This document shows positions 1-10,301 of a stretch of DNA of 64,000 nt, one piece after another. The position numbers and the translations under genes are program-made. Under the pieces are notes generated by a model. The model was not told the origin of the DNA, searched no databases, and saw only the letters and a program-made list of their open reading frames with translations. The DNA lies in NCBI RefSeq assembly GCF_000020665.1, contig NC_011071.1, forward strand, positions 920,501 through 984,500, given 5' to 3'. Origin of the DNA: Stenotrophomonas maltophilia R551-3. GTDB lineage: Bacteria; Pseudomonadota; Gammaproteobacteria; Xanthomonadales; Xanthomonadaceae. Every line of letters begins with the position of its first letter. Positions within the stretch are counted from its first letter, which is position 1.

Positions 1-1916
<1,916 letters not shown>

Positions 1917-2037
1917 GGGAGGCTCGGGGGAGGAGAGTCTGTTTCCACCGTAATCCCGGATCAGCAACTTCCATAGATACAGATGCAGGTCAATCCGCCG
2001 CCACAGGTAGCGTCGAGCCTGCATGTGGGGCTGTTCT

Positions 2038-2105
2038 GTAGAGCCGAGCCTGCGCTCGGCTGCTTTTGCCTGGCACCCGCCAGCCGAGCATGGGCTCGGC
2101 TCTAC
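2038..2105. repeat. SMAG palindromes, inverted pair
   Basis: GTAGAGCCGAGCCTGCGCTC on the plus strand at 2038-2064 faces the same element in inverted orientation at 2082-2105, ending CTAC. Each is a stem-loop and the two together form a larger hairpin. A degenerate third copy begins near 2008. They lie beyond the stop codon of the MDR oxidoreductase gene, where they may act as transcript-end structures. Confidence 0.8.
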
Positions 2106-2153
2106 ATCAGCATTCGAGCCCAGCCGAGTGTGGACGCGTTTCTACCCGACCGC

Positions 2154-3173
2154 TCACTCGCCCCAGCCGGCCAGCGCCAGCTTGCCAAGCGTGCGTCCGC
2201 TGGCCAGACGCTGATGCGCGATGTCCAGATTCGCCGCATTGATCGTGCCCAGCGTTTCGCTCAGGGTGCCGCGCAACTGGCCGGCATCGATCATGCTGGC
2301 CGCACGACTGAGGATACGGTGCTGCTCGATGCGGTCGGCCGTGGCGAAACGCGAGCGCGCGAACATGAATTCCCAGTGGATGCCGATGCACTTGGCCTTG
2401 TAGGGATCGCCGATGCGCAGCGGGCCACGTGGTTCGACGATCAGGCCGACATGTCCCTGCGGCGCCAGCAGCAGACCCAATTCGTCCCAGTAGTGGTCGG
2501 TGTCGGCCAGGTTGAGTGCGACCTGCACCGCATCGATGCCCAGCGATTGCAGTTGTGGCAGCAGCGGATGCCGGTGGTCGATCACGTGCTGGGCGCCCAT
2601 GCGCCTGCACCAGTCGATCGAGGCCTCGCGGGATGCGGTGGCGATTACCTCGAAGCCGGCGTGACGGGCCAGCTGGATCGCCATCGAGCCGACGCCCCCT
2701 GCGCCGCCGATCACCAGCAGGTGCTGGCCGGACTGGCGACGGTCATCCAGCCGCAGGGGCATCCGCTCGAACAGCAGTTCCCACGCAGTAAGGGTGGTCA
2801 ATGGCAACGCAGCGGCCTCGGCGAAGTCGAGGGTGGTCGGTTTGCGTGCCACCAGGCGCTCGTCCACCAGCTGATACTGCGCGTTGCAGCCTGGGCGGGT
2901 GACATCGCCGGCGTAGTAGACCTCATCACCAGAGGCGAACAGGCTGGCCTCGTCGCCGATCGCCTCGACCACGCCAGCGGCGTCCCAGCCGAGTACGCGG
3001 GGGGCGTCGAGCGTGGCCGGATCGGTGGCGGCGCGCTGTTTGCTGTCGACGGGGTTGACCGAGATCGCCTCGACCCGGATCAGCAGGTCGCGGCCGCCCG
3101 GAGGCAGCGGTGGAGGCAGATGGATATCGTGCAGGGCAGGGGCGGATTCACGACTCAGGGCGACGGCTTTCAT
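2154..3173 (-). CDS. MDR-superfamily NAD(P)H-dependent quinone/alcohol oxidoreductase
   Basis: A 339-residue medium-chain dehydrogenase/reductase starting MKAVALSRES. It has a GroES-like N-terminal domain (NPVDSKQR near 40-47, VLGWDAAGVV near 60-69) and a Rossmann domain with GGAGGVG at 156-162 followed by MAIQLARHAG. The catalytic and structural zinc cysteines of true alcohol dehydrogenases are absent, so it is closer to the quinone-oxidoreductase/enoyl-reductase branch; the exact substrate cannot be read. The start at 3173 places the family-typical MKA at the N-terminus and removes a 40-residue low-complexity extension. It appears to be transcribed alone, with a SMAG pair beyond its 3' end. 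Confidence 0.85.
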   Translation of the reverse strand: MKAVALSRESAPALHDIHLPPPLPPGGRDLLIRVEAISVNPVDSKQRAATDPATLDAPRVLGWDAAGVVEAIGDEASLFASGDEVYYAGDVTRPGCNAQYQLVDERLVARKPTTLDFAEAAALPLTTLTAWELLFERMPLRLDDRRQSGQHLLVIGGAGGVGSMAIQLARHAGFEVIATASREASIDWCRRMGAQHVIDHRHPLLPQLQSLGIDAVQVALNLADTDHYWDELGLLLAPQGHVGLIVEPRGPLRIGDPYKAKCIGIHWEFMFARSRFATADRIEQHRILSRAASMIDAGQLRGTLSETLGTINAANLDIAHQRLASGRTLGKLALAGWGE

Positions 3174-3530
3174 CTCGGCTCCGGCTGGGTTCGTGTCTGC
3201 ATCATAAGGTTCCTCACCTTTCCGCGAACGCGCTGAATCGCGTGATGCAATGTGTGGCGAAGAATGTCGCTTTTCGCACTTAAACCCCGTCAAACCCTTG
3301 CAGCGCGAGGGTCTTGCGGATTTTCATCATCCTGTATAGGGTTTCAACGTCGGACCGGTGGAGGGTCGGGCACAACACTTCACATGTTACGGGACTGTTA
3401 ACATGACCTTCACCCGCCTGAGCATAATGTTCGCGGCGGTGGCGTGCTGAATCGGCTGTCGAGCTTCGACGCAGTAGTGCTGGCCCATGCCTCTACCGGT
3501 TTCATACCCCCGAAATAGGAGCTGTACTCA
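3174..3530. other. Divergent intergenic region between MDR gene and ompA
   Basis: This 357-bp gap separates the starts of the leftward MDR gene and the rightward ompA. I see no gene, SMAG element or strong palindrome. It is likely to hold both promoters and a long ompA leader. Confidence 0.6.
3398..3428 (+). promoter_or_regulatory. Tentative ompA promoter
   Basis: TTAACA (3398-3403) and CATAAT (3423-3428) are separated by 19 bp, slightly long for sigma-70. It would give a leader of about 95 nt before the ompA ATG. Confidence 0.3.
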
Positions 3531-4619
3531 ATGAACAAGAAGATCCTTACTGCCGCGCTGCTGGGTGGTCTGGCTTTTGCCCAGGCTGCTTCCGCGCAGG
3601 AGTTCGATGACCGCTGGTACCTGACCGGTTCGGCCGGCTTCAACTTCCAGGACAGCGACCGTCTGACCAATGACGCTCCGTTCGTGACCCTGGGTCTGGG
3701 CAAGTTCATCAGCCCGAACTGGTCGCTGGACGGTGAGCTGAACTATCAGAACCCGAACTTCGATTCGAACAAGGACAAGAACTGGTCGCAGTACGGCGTC
3801 TCGCTGGATCTGCGTCGCCACTTCATCAAGGAAGGCCGCGGCTGGAACCCGTACATCGTCGGTGGCCTGGGCTACCAGAAGTCGGAAGAAGAGTACAACC
3901 CGATCGGCGGTGGCCTGGCTGACCGCAAGGACGGCAACGTTGCCGCCAAGCTCGGCGTCGGCCTGCAGACCACCTTCGAGAAGCGCGTTGCTGTGCGCGC
4001 CGAAGTGGCCTACCGCGCTGACTTCGACGACCAGAGCGTCGCTGCCAAGGACGAAAGCTGGTTCGGCGACGTGCTGGCTTCGGTCGGCGTCGTGATCCCG
4101 CTGGGCCCGGCTCCGGTCGCGGCTGCTCCGGCTCCGGCTCCGGTTGCCCCGAGCTGCGCCGACCTGGATGACGACGGTGACGGCGTCAACAACTGCGACG
4201 ACAAGTGCCCGAACTCGCAGCCGGGTCAGACCATCGGTCCGGACGGTTGCCCGGTGCCGGTCTCCATCGACCTGAAGGGCGTCAACTTCGACTTCGACAA
4301 GTCGAACCTGCGTCCGGACGCCGTGGCGATCCTGAGCGAAGCCACCGAGATCCTGAAGCGTTACCCGGATCTGCGCGTTGAAGTTGCCGGTCACACCGAC
4401 TCGAAGGGTACCGACGCTTACAACCAGAAGCTGTCGGAGCGTCGCGCTACCGCCGTGTACAACTACCTGACCAAGAACGGCGTTGACGCCGGTCGTCTGG
4501 TCGGCCCGATCGGCTACGGTGAGAGCCGTCCGATTGCTCCGAACACCAACCCGGATGGTTCGGACAACCCGGAAGGTCGCGCCAAGAACCGTCGTACCGA
4601 GCTGAACGTCCAGAACTAA
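3531..4619 (+). CDS. OmpA-family outer membrane protein
   Basis: A 362-residue porin-like protein that anchors the outer membrane to peptidoglycan. The signal peptide ends at ASA|QE (cleavage after residue 22). An eight-strand-type beta-barrel follows to about residue 188, then an Ala/Pro hinge, a short Asp-rich thrombospondin-3-like calcium loop (DLDDDGDGVNNCDD) with paired cysteines, and a C-terminal OmpA domain (VNFDFDKSNLRPDA, VAGHTDSKGTDAYN, KNRRTEL). A clear AGGAG ribosome site lies 10 bp before the ATG. It is monocistronic: a strong terminator follows the stop. The layout is that of OprF/OmpA-like proteins of Xanthomonadaceae. Confidence 0.95.
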   Translation: MNKKILTAALLGGLAFAQAASAQEFDDRWYLTGSAGFNFQDSDRLTNDAPFVTLGLGKFISPNWSLDGELNYQNPNFDSNKDKNWSQYGVSLDLRRHFIKEGRGWNPYIVGGLGYQKSEEEYNPIGGGLADRKDGNVAAKLGVGLQTTFEKRVAVRAEVAYRADFDDQSVAAKDESWFGDVLASVGVVIPLGPAPVAAAPAPAPVAPSCADLDDDGDGVNNCDDKCPNSQPGQTIGPDGCPVPVSIDLKGVNFDFDKSNLRPDAVAILSEATEILKRYPDLRVEVAGHTDSKGTDAYNQKLSERRATAVYNYLTKNGVDAGRLVGPIGYGESRPIAPNTNPDGSDNPEGRAKNRRTELNVQN

Positions 4620-4650
4620 GTTCTGACGCTCTGCCAGTAGGACACAGCAG

Positions 4651-4679
4651 GACCCGGCTTCGGCCGGGTCTTGTTGTTT
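4651..4679 (+). terminator. ompA intrinsic terminator
   Basis: Perfect 8-bp stem GACCCGGC/GCCGGGTC with a TTCG tetraloop followed by TTGTTGTTT. Confidence 0.9.
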
Positions 4680-4788
4680 CTGCGGCCCGGAATGTCCAGA
4701 ACCCCCGGAATCGCCCGTCAGTGGTCGACCGTTCGTCGGTAATTTTCTTATAAAACCAATGAGTTGCCGTATTCATTGAAAGTGGCGC

Positions 4789-4816
4789 TTGAAAGCTGTC
4801 GCGGCATTGCTAAACT
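4789..4816 (+). promoter_or_regulatory. Sigma-70 promoter for the small secreted protein gene
   Basis: TTGAAA (4789-4794), 16 bp, TAAACT (4811-4816). Transcription would start near 4823, so an upstream in-frame ATG at 4789 cannot be the start codon. A second AT-rich -10-like TATAAA lies near 4750. Confidence 0.6.
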
Positions 4817-4839
4817 CGCCGCGTTACTTCCTTTCCTGG

Positions 4840-5355
4840 ATGCCCTTCATGCTGCGCTCTGCATCGGCCGCCGTCCTGGCCCTGGCCCTGGTTCCCGCCG
4901 CCCACGCTGCGGTCGATTGCTCGGTCAATACCAGCGCCTCGCCGCTGCCGTTGCCGGCCACGACCATTGCACCGGTGGCTGACGAGCTGTACATCCGCGG
5001 CAACCAGCTGGGCATGCCGGCCGGCGTGCTGAGCGGCAATTACGACCCGTCGCAGTCGTTGGACCAGGTGCTGCAGCGACTGCGCATCGATGGCTGCCAG
5101 AACATCGCCAAGGCCATTCCCAGTGCACCGGCGGTGAAGCCGAACGATCCGGCGGCCTACAAGCCGCAGACCGAATTCGACAACACGCCCTGGCGCTTCG
5201 ACATGAGCCAGAACGGCAAGCGCATGACCGCCGAGGAGTTCGACGCCTGGATGAAGGCGCGTGGCGTGCGCGTGGTCAAGGCGCGTCCGGCTCCGGCCGC
5301 CACTCCGGCCCCAGCCGAAGCACCGGCTGAGACCAAGCCGGTCGACAAGAAGTAA
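4840..5355 (+). CDS. Small exported protein of unknown function, TAEEFDAWMK-motif type
   Basis: A 171-residue protein of a type I do not recognise. A signal peptide (MLRSASAAVLALALVPAAHA) leads to a mature domain with two cysteines (about 27 and 86) that could form a disulfide, then a conserved block WRFDMSQNGKRMTAEEF.. (about 118-148) and a Pro/Ala tail ending PVDKK. The same block recurs in the lipoprotein at 6267-6602. I chose 4840 over 4789 because of the promoter; the ATG at 4849 is equally possible, and neither has a clear ribosome site. Only 20 bp separate it from the pseudouridine synthase start, so the two are probably cotranscribed. Confidence 0.75.
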   Translation: MPFMLRSASAAVLALALVPAAHAAVDCSVNTSASPLPLPATTIAPVADELYIRGNQLGMPAGVLSGNYDPSQSLDQVLQRLRIDGCQNIAKAIPSAPAVKPNDPAAYKPQTEFDNTPWRFDMSQNGKRMTAEEFDAWMKARGVRVVKARPAPAATPAPAEAPAETKPVDKK

Positions 5356-5375
5356 GCGACGCGGGGAGCAGAGGC

Positions 5376-6182
5376 TTGCGCACGCGCCGCCCACCTGCCG
5401 CCCCCGCCGCCCGCTCCCACGCCCCGCGTGGGCGTGCGAACCCGAACGCCTCCAGTGGTGTGCGCCATGGCCTGGCGCGCGTGCTGTCCAAGGCCGGCGT
5501 GTGCTCGCGCAGCGAGGCCGCGCGCTGGATCGCCGAAGGGCGCGTACGCGTCTCTGGTCGCATCGTCCGTGATCCTGAATTTCCAATTGCCAGCCCGGCA
5601 CCGCCGATCGAGGTCGACGGCCAGCCGATGGCTGCGCCGCAGCGCCTGTACCTGATGCTCAACAAACCGCGCGGGGTGGTCACTACTGCTCAGGACGAGC
5701 GTGGACGTGACACGGTTTACCGTTGTTTCGATGGTGCCGGCCTGCCGTGGATCGCACCGGTCGGGCGCCTGGACAAGGCCAGTGAAGGCCTGCTGTTGTT
5801 CAGCAATGATCCGCAGTGGGCCGCGCATCTGACCGATCCGGAGACCGGGCCGCAGAAGACCTATCACGTGCAGGTGGACCGCCTGCCCGACGAGGACACC
5901 CTGGCCGCGCTGCGCGCCGGTGTCGAAGACGAGGGCGAATTCCTGGTCGCCCTGGCCGTGCGCGTGCTGCGCAGCGGCGACAAGACCGCGTGGCTGGAGG
6001 TGGTCCTCGACGAGGGTCGCAACCGCCATATCCGTCGCCTGTTGGCGGCCTTCGACCTGCAGGTGCTGCGCCTGGTCCGGGTTGCGATCGGCGAGCTCAC
6101 GCTCGGCGATCTCGGCAAGGGCCAGTGGCGGGTGCTTGAGGTCAGCGACCAGCAGCGGCTGGGGGCCGCTGCAACAGGCTGA
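5376..6182 (+). CDS. RsuA/RluB/RluE/RluF-family pseudouridine synthase
   Basis: Isomerises specific uridines in rRNA to pseudouridine. It starts at TTG, 7 bp after GGGGAG. A basic Pro/Arg-rich N-terminal tail (about 30 residues) is followed by an S4 RNA-binding domain (about 33-80: RVLSKAGVCSRSEAARWIAEGRV) and the catalytic domain with LNKPRG (95-100) and GRLDKASEGLLLF, where Asp133 is the expected nucleophile; ..EGRNRHIRRL closes the active site. The length of 268 fits this family rather than RluA/C/D. Which rRNA position it modifies cannot be told from sequence alone; the basic tail resembles RluB-like members. It lies between two related small exported proteins. Confidence 0.88.
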   Translation: MRTRRPPAAPAARSHAPRGRANPNASSGVRHGLARVLSKAGVCSRSEAARWIAEGRVRVSGRIVRDPEFPIASPAPPIEVDGQPMAAPQRLYLMLNKPRGVVTTAQDERGRDTVYRCFDGAGLPWIAPVGRLDKASEGLLLFSNDPQWAAHLTDPETGPQKTYHVQVDRLPDEDTLAALRAGVEDEGEFLVALAVRVLRSGDKTAWLEVVLDEGRNRHIRRLLAAFDLQVLRLVRVAIGELTLGDLGKGQWRVLEVSDQQRLGAAATG

Positions 6183-6217
6183 TCATCGCCTGCGGCCGGC
6201 AACTGCCGGCCACCGTT

Positions 6218-6240
6218 CCAGGCGTAGGGGGCGCCTGGTT
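6218..6240 (+). terminator. Possible attenuator/terminator after the pseudouridine synthase
   Basis: A 7-bp stem CCAGGCG/CGCCTGG with a 7-nt loop, followed by TTGTTGAATTT, sits between the synthase and the lipoprotein. A second small palindrome (GCCGGC AACT GCCGGC) precedes it. Confidence 0.4.
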
Positions 6241-6266
6241 GTTGAATTTCCCGAACGGAGCCTGCC

Positions 6267-6602
6267 ATGTACCACCCGACCCTCAACAAAACCCTGCGCT
6301 GCGCAGGCCTGCTGCTGCCGATGGTGCTGCTCACGGCCTGTGGCGGCCACAAGAAAGTGGCCAAGGCGGAAAGGCCGGCCGAGACCCCGGTGGTGGAAGT
6401 GAAGACCCCGGAACTGGATGGTCGCGGCAGCTACCGCTTCCTGATGAGCAACGGCGACAAGAAGATGACCGCCGACGAATTCGATGCCTGGATGAAGGCC
6501 AACGGCATCCGCGTTGCCAAGGGCAACGGCCAGGACTCTGCTGCCAAGCCGGTGGTGGTGGCCAGCAAGGACGAACCGAAGGGCAAGAAGAAAAAGAAAT
6601 GA
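6267..6602 (+). CDS. Small lipoprotein of unknown function, TADEFDAWMK-motif type
   Basis: A 111-residue protein starting MYHPTLNKT with a lipobox LLTAC (lipidated Cys25). Residues 57-86 (YRFLMSNGDKKMTADEF.. to GIRVAKG) match the block in the protein at 4840-5355 at about two thirds of positions. The C-terminus is a lysine run (KGKKKKK), perhaps binding peptidoglycan or LPS. A good ribosome site (CGGAG) lies 6 bp before the ATG. A terminator overlaps the stop codon. No known family comes to mind; the motif is not an EF-hand. Confidence 0.78.
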   Translation: MYHPTLNKTLRCAGLLLPMVLLTACGGHKKVAKAERPAETPVVEVKTPELDGRGSYRFLMSNGDKKMTADEFDAWMKANGIRVAKGNGQDSAAKPVVVASKDEPKGKKKKK

Positions 6603-6621
6603 CGCGCAGAGCGCGTCATTT
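6597..6621 (+). terminator. Terminator overlapping the lipoprotein stop codon
   Basis: Perfect 11-bp stem AAATGACGCGC/GCGCGTCATTT with loop AGA; the stop TGA lies in the left arm. Confidence 0.7.
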
Positions 6622-6623
6622 CG

Positions 6624-6695
6624 GTAGCGCCGGGCCATGCCCGGCGAGCGCGCAGCGCGGATATCAGGAAGCCGCCGGGCATGGCCCGGCGCTAC
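6624..6695. repeat. SMAG palindromes, inverted pair
   Basis: GTAGCGCCGGGCCATGCCCG.. at 6624-6648 and its inverted partner ending GCTAC at 6673-6695, between the convergent lipoprotein and kbl genes. Confidence 0.85.
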
Positions 6696-6701
6696 CGTTG
6701 T

Positions 6702-7910
6702 TCAACCCTTGATCACGCCCAGCTCGACACCGATGCGGGTGAATGCATCGATGGCGCGGTCCAGGTGCGCACGCGTATGCGCGGCGCTGATCTGGGTGCG
6801 GATGCGGGCCTGGCCCTTGGGCACCACCGGGAAGAAGAAGCCGATCGCATAGATGCCTTCCTCAAGCAGGCGCTCGGCGAACTTCTGCGCCAGCGGTGCG
6901 TCGTACAGCATCACCGGGCTGATCGGGTGCACACCCGGCTTCACGTCGAAACCGGCGGCGGTCATCTTCTCGCGGAAGTAGGTGGTGTTCTCGGCAAGGG
7001 TGCTGCGCAGGTCGTCAGCGGCAGCCAGCATCTCGAAGGCCTTGATGCCGGCAGCAACCACGTGCGGCGGCAGCGAGTTGGAGAACAGGTAGGGGCGCGA
7101 GCGCTGGCGCAGCAGTTCGATCACTTCGGCGCTGGCGCAGGTGAAGCCGCCCAGCGCACCGCCCATCGCCTTGCCCAGGGTGCCGGTGATGATGTCGATC
7201 TTTTCCAGCACGCCCTTCACCTCGGCCGAACCGCGGCCGGTGGCGCCAAGGAAGCCGGTGGCATGGCACTCGTCGATGTGCACCAGCGCGTTGTACTTCT
7301 TCGCCAGCGCGGTGATCTCGTCCAGCGGGGCGATGAAGCCGTCCATCGAGAACACGCCGTCGGTGGTGATCAGCTTGGTCTTGCAGCCGGCGGCATCGGC
7401 GGCCTGCAGCTGCGCTTCCAGGTCGGCCATGTCGCAGTTGGCATAGCGGAAGCGCTTGGCCTTGCACAGGCGCACGCCGTCGATGATCGAGGCATGGTTC
7501 AGCGCGTCGGAAATGATCGCGTCGTTCTCGCCGAGCAGCGGCTCGAACAGGCCGCCGTTGGCGTCGAAGCAGGCCGCGTACAGGATGGTGTCCTGCTTGC
7601 CGAAGAAGCTGGCGATCTGGGCTTCCAGCTGCTTGTGCAGGTCCTGGGTGCCGCAGATGAAGCGCACCGAGGCCATGCCGAAGCCATGGCTGTCCAGTGC
7701 GTCCTTGGCCGCCTGGATCAGGTCCGGATGGTCGGCCAGGCCCAGGTAGTTGTTGGCGCAGAAGTTCAGCACCGTGCGGCCGTCATCGAGGGTGATCTCG
7801 GCCGACTGCGGGCTGGTGATGATCCGCTCGGACTTGAACAGGCCCTGGGCGCGGATGGCGTCCAGTTCCTCGGCATAGTGGCGGGTCAGGGCGGAGGAGG
7901 CGTCGGTCAT
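6702..7910 (-). CDS. kbl: Glycine C-acetyltransferase (2-amino-3-ketobutyrate CoA ligase)
   Basis: Second step of threonine breakdown: cleaves 2-amino-3-oxobutanoate with CoA to glycine and acetyl-CoA, using PLP. The product is 402 residues and starts [16 protein letters not shown]. It has [14 protein letters not shown] (50-63), the cofactor-contact segment HIDECHATG (211-219), and [13 protein letters not shown] with the Schiff-base Lys247. The start at 7910 fits the family length; an upstream extension has no support. The partner tdh is about 1 kb away on the same strand, but an opposing gene lies between them, so they cannot form a simple operon. Confidence 0.95.
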   Translation of the reverse strand: MTDASSALTRHYAEELDAIRAQGLFKSERIITSPQSAEITLDDGRTVLNFCANNYLGLADHPDLIQAAKDALDSHGFGMASVRFICGTQDLHKQLEAQIASFFGKQDTILYAACFDANGGLFEPLLGENDAIISDALNHASIIDGVRLCKAKRFRYANCDMADLEAQLQAADAAGCKTKLITTDGVFSMDGFIAPLDEITALAKKYNALVHIDECHATGFLGATGRGSAEVKGVLEKIDIITGTLGKAMGGALGGFTCASAEVIELLRQRSRPYLFSNSLPPHVVAAGIKAFEMLAAADDLRSTLAENTTYFREKMTAAGFDVKPGVHPISPVMLYDAPLAQKFAERLLEEGIYAIGFFFPVVPKGQARIRTQISAAHTRAHLDRAIDAFTRIGVELGVIKG

Positions 7911-7944
7911 GGCGTGGGCACGGTTCTGAACGGGGAAACCACTG

Positions 7945-7984
7945 ATTCTACCGGGCATCGCCGCTCACCAACCGGCTTGGTTGG
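7945..7984 (-). promoter_or_regulatory. Possible kbl promoter with operator-like palindrome
   Basis: On the minus strand a -10-like TAGAAT (plus 7945-7950) lies 34 bp before the kbl ATG. Just upstream is the inverted repeat CCAACC GGCTT GGTTGG (7968-7984), in the position of a -35/operator. No binding protein can be named. Confidence 0.35.
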
Positions 7985-8115
7985 GGCATCGCCACGGCCG
8001 GCACATGTTGCATCGCAATAGCAAACTGGTTAAGAATTCGTGAACCGGAGCTGTCCCGCTCCGGCCGCTACGCCCGCTCCCGCCTTCCACGCCACCGACC
8101 CCACCGGAGACGCTC

Positions 8116-8811
8116 ATGAAGCACGCCCGTGCCTGCCTCGCCATTGCCGCTGCCCTGACCCTGGCCACCCCGTTCGCCGCCAGCGCCCAGGAAAACGAAT
8201 CGCCGTACAGCTGGAACGTCACCGCTGTTTCCGATTACCTGTTCCGCGGTGTGTCGCAGACCGATGAGGATCCGACCCTGCAGGCTGGCTTCACCTACAC
8301 CAGCCCGGTTGGCCTGTATGCCGGCGTCTGGGGCTCGGGCGTGGACTTCGGTGCCGGCGATCCCAAGACCGAAGTCGACTACCTGATCGGCTACGGCGTG
8401 GACGTCACCGAGCGCGTCAACTTCGACGTGCTGCTGAATCGCTACACCTACCTGAAGTCCAGCCGCCAGAACTACAACGAGCTGATCACCACCACCACGC
8501 TGGATGACACCTACAAGCTGACGGTGGCCTACACCAACGATGTATGGAACAGCAGCACCGATGGCTGGTACTTCGGCCTGGGCGGCAGCTGGGGCCTGCC
8601 GAAGGAGTTCACGTTGAATGCCAACGTCGGCCGCAGCACGTTTGAAGACGGCATCGCCAAGGATTACACCGACTGGAATGTCGGCGTTGAGCGCCAGTTC
8701 GGGATGGCCAAGGTCGGCCTGGGCTACTACGGCACCGACGGCAACGGCCGCGACAACTCCGGCAAGCTGGCCCACAGCCGGGTGATGCTGAGCGTCGCGA
8801 TCGGTAACTGA
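8116..8811 (+). CDS. TorF-family putative porin (Gcw_chp/TIGR02001 type)
   Basis: A 231-residue outer-membrane beta-barrel protein. The signal peptide ends ASA|QEN near residue 24. The mature start SPYSWNVTAVSDYLFRGVSQTD is the family hallmark, and alternating amphipathic strands run to the end (MLSVAIGN). The biological role of the family is not established; members are often called TorF-like porins. A purine-poor leader precedes the ATG, with ACCGGAGACGCTC as ribosome site. It is transcribed against tdh and kbl, with a bidirectional terminator after it. Confidence 0.85.
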   Translation: MKHARACLAIAAALTLATPFAASAQENESPYSWNVTAVSDYLFRGVSQTDEDPTLQAGFTYTSPVGLYAGVWGSGVDFGAGDPKTEVDYLIGYGVDVTERVNFDVLLNRYTYLKSSRQNYNELITTTTLDDTYKLTVAYTNDVWNSSTDGWYFGLGGSWGLPKEFTLNANVGRSTFEDGIAKDYTDWNVGVERQFGMAKVGLGYYGTDGNGRDNSGKLAHSRVMLSVAIGN

Positions 8812-8833
8812 TGCGCCTTCGCTGATGTCCACG

Positions 8834-8860
8834 AAAAAGGCGCCCAATGGGCGCCTTTTT
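8834..8860. terminator. Bidirectional intrinsic terminator
   Basis: Perfect 12-bp stem AAAAAGGCGCCC/GGGCGCCTTTTT with loop AAT, placed between the convergent porin and tdh genes; works for both strands. Confidence 0.9.
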
Positions 8861-8895
8861 CAATTCCAGCAGCATGCCTCACCCCGGCTGGGGGA

Positions 8896-8942
8896 GAGCC
8901 CCCTTGTTGTTCAAGGGGGCGCGCCGACGGCGCGGGGATAAG
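8896..8942. repeat. Hairpin repeat related to 40028-40073
   Basis: GAGCCCCCTTGTTGTTCAAG.. forms a hairpin followed by GCGCGCCGAC and a G-rich end. The element at 40028-40073 has the same order and most of the same bases. Confidence 0.55.
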
Positions 8943-8954
8943 GAAACCTGCGGG

Positions 8955-8979
8955 GGAATTGACCCGAAGGGTCAATTCC
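8955..8979 (-). terminator. Hairpin overlapping the tdh stop codon
   Basis: Perfect 11-bp stem GGAATTGACCC/GGGTCAATTCC with a 3-nt loop contains the tdh stop. No T-run follows on the minus strand, so termination is uncertain. Confidence 0.45.
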
Positions 8980-9994
8980 AGCTGAGCACCACCTTGCCGG
9001 CCTTGCCTTCTTCCATCAGGTCGAAGCCCTTCTGGAAGTCGTCGATCGGCAGCTGGTGGGTCATCACCTTGCCGAGCGGGAAGCCGGACAGCACCAGCTG
9101 GGTCATCTTGTACCAGGTCTCGTACATCTTGCGGCCGTAGATGCCCTGCACGGTCAGGCCCTTGAAGATGATCTTGTCCCAGTCGCAGCCGGCGCCCTTG
9201 GGCATGATGCCGAGCATGGCGATCTTGCCGCCGTGGTACATGCAGTCGAGCATGTCGTTGAACGCGCGCGGGTTGCCGCTCATTTCCAGGCCCACGTCGA
9301 AGCCCTCCATGTGCAGTTCCTTCATCACGTCCTTCAGCGAGGTGTTGGCGACGTTGACCACGCGGGTGGCACCCATGTCGGCGGCCAGCTTCAGGCGGAA
9401 GTCGTTGACGTCGGTGACCACCACGTTGCGCGCACCGATGTGCTTGCAGATGCCGGCGGCGATGATGCCGATCGGGCCGGCGCCGGTGATCAGCACGTCC
9501 TCACCGATCACGTTGAACTCCAGCGCGCAGTGCGCGGCGTTGCCGTACGGATCGAAGAACGCGGCCAGCTCGGACGGAATCTGGTCCGGGATCGGCCACA
9601 GGTTGCTGGCCGGCATCACCATGTATTCGGCGAACGCACCGTTGACGTTGACGCCGATGCCGACGGTGTTCGGGCACAGGTGCGGGCGACCGCCACGGCA
9701 GTTGCGGCAATGGCCGCAGACGATGTGGCCTTCGGCCGAGACGCGCTGGCCGATCTCGTAGCCGGTCACGCCCGGGCCGATCTCTGCGATGCGGCCGACG
9801 AACTCATGGCCGATGGTCAGGCCCGGCTTGATCGTGCGCTGGCTCCATTCGTCCCACAGGTAGATGTGCAGGTCGGTGCCGCAGATCGCGGTCTTTTCCA
9901 GCTTGATCAACACCTGGTTGGGGCCCGGGGTCGGCACCGGAACCTCTTCCATCCAGATGCCCTTGGCTGCTTCGCGCTTGACCAGGGCCTTCAT
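8972..9994 (-). CDS. tdh: L-threonine 3-dehydrogenase
   Basis: NAD-dependent zinc enzyme that oxidises L-threonine to 2-amino-3-oxobutanoate, the substrate of Kbl. From [14 protein letters not shown] the product is 340 residues, the usual family length. Catalytic zinc ligands are Cys38, His63 and Glu64 (ICGTD, GHEFVG); structural zinc ligands are Cys93, Cys96, Cys99 and Cys107. The NAD site is [14 protein letters not shown]. Two in-frame ATGs upstream (10009, 10024) would add 5 or 10 residues; none of the three has a good ribosome site. A TATAAT -10 at 10041-10046 leaves only about 10 nt before the outermost ATG, favouring an inner start. Confidence 0.94.
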   Translation of the reverse strand: MKALVKREAAKGIWMEEVPVPTPGPNQVLIKLEKTAICGTDLHIYLWDEWSQRTIKPGLTIGHEFVGRIAEIGPGVTGYEIGQRVSAEGHIVCGHCRNCRGGRPHLCPNTVGIGVNVNGAFAEYMVMPASNLWPIPDQIPSELAAFFDPYGNAAHCALEFNVIGEDVLITGAGPIGIIAAGICKHIGARNVVVTDVNDFRLKLAADMGATRVVNVANTSLKDVMKELHMEGFDVGLEMSGNPRAFNDMLDCMYHGGKIAMLGIMPKGAGCDWDKIIFKGLTVQGIYGRKMYETWYKMTQLVLSGFPLGKVMTHQLPIDDFQKGFDLMEEGKAGKVVLSWN

Positions 9995-10040
9995 CGTTTG
10001 CTGCGCCATCGGGGTGGAACTCATCAGGGGGAAAACGCGG

Positions 10041-10046
10041 ATTATA
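10041..10046 (-). promoter_or_regulatory. tdh -10 element
   Basis: Consensus TATAAT on the minus strand, 47 bp before the chosen tdh ATG; no convincing -35. Confidence 0.4.
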
Positions 10047-10139
10047 GAGGCCCGCGCGGAATTCCCATGTTGCGCTGCGGGTGCAGTGGCGGAACGAAAG
10101 GCGTGCGCCGACGGGCGTTTCGAACAACGCCGCTGCGCT

Positions 10140-10206
10140 CGCCGGGCATGGCCCGGCGCTACCGGGGAGGGTGCGCGCAAGCGGTAGCGCCGGGCCATGC
10201 CCGGCG
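10140..10206. repeat. SMAG palindromes, inverted pair
   Basis: Inverted copy ending GCTAC at 10140-10162 and direct copy starting GTAG at 10184-10206, in the divergent region between tdh and the S46 peptidase gene. Confidence 0.85.
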
Positions 10207-10267
10207 GAGGGCATCGGTGCGCCTGGCCCATGACTTCCGGGGTTCGGGTCGGGGCAGGGTGGCGGGC

Positions 10268-10273
10268 TACAAT
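10268..10273 (+). promoter_or_regulatory. Possible -10 of the S46 peptidase gene
   Basis: TACAAT 29 bp before the ATG; the -35 region is G-rich and weak. Confidence 0.3.
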
Positions 10274-10301
10274 CGAAGGTTCCACTACCAGGGGCCGCTC
10301 C

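Noticed and set aside
4789..4848. Upstream ATG at 4789 as start of the small secreted protein
   Set aside because: It coincides with the -35 of a good sigma-70 promoter and would bury the signal peptide 20 residues inside the protein.
8896..8942. Small RNA gene beyond tdh
   Set aside because: No promoter was found and a similar element occurs at 40028; repeat origin is simpler.
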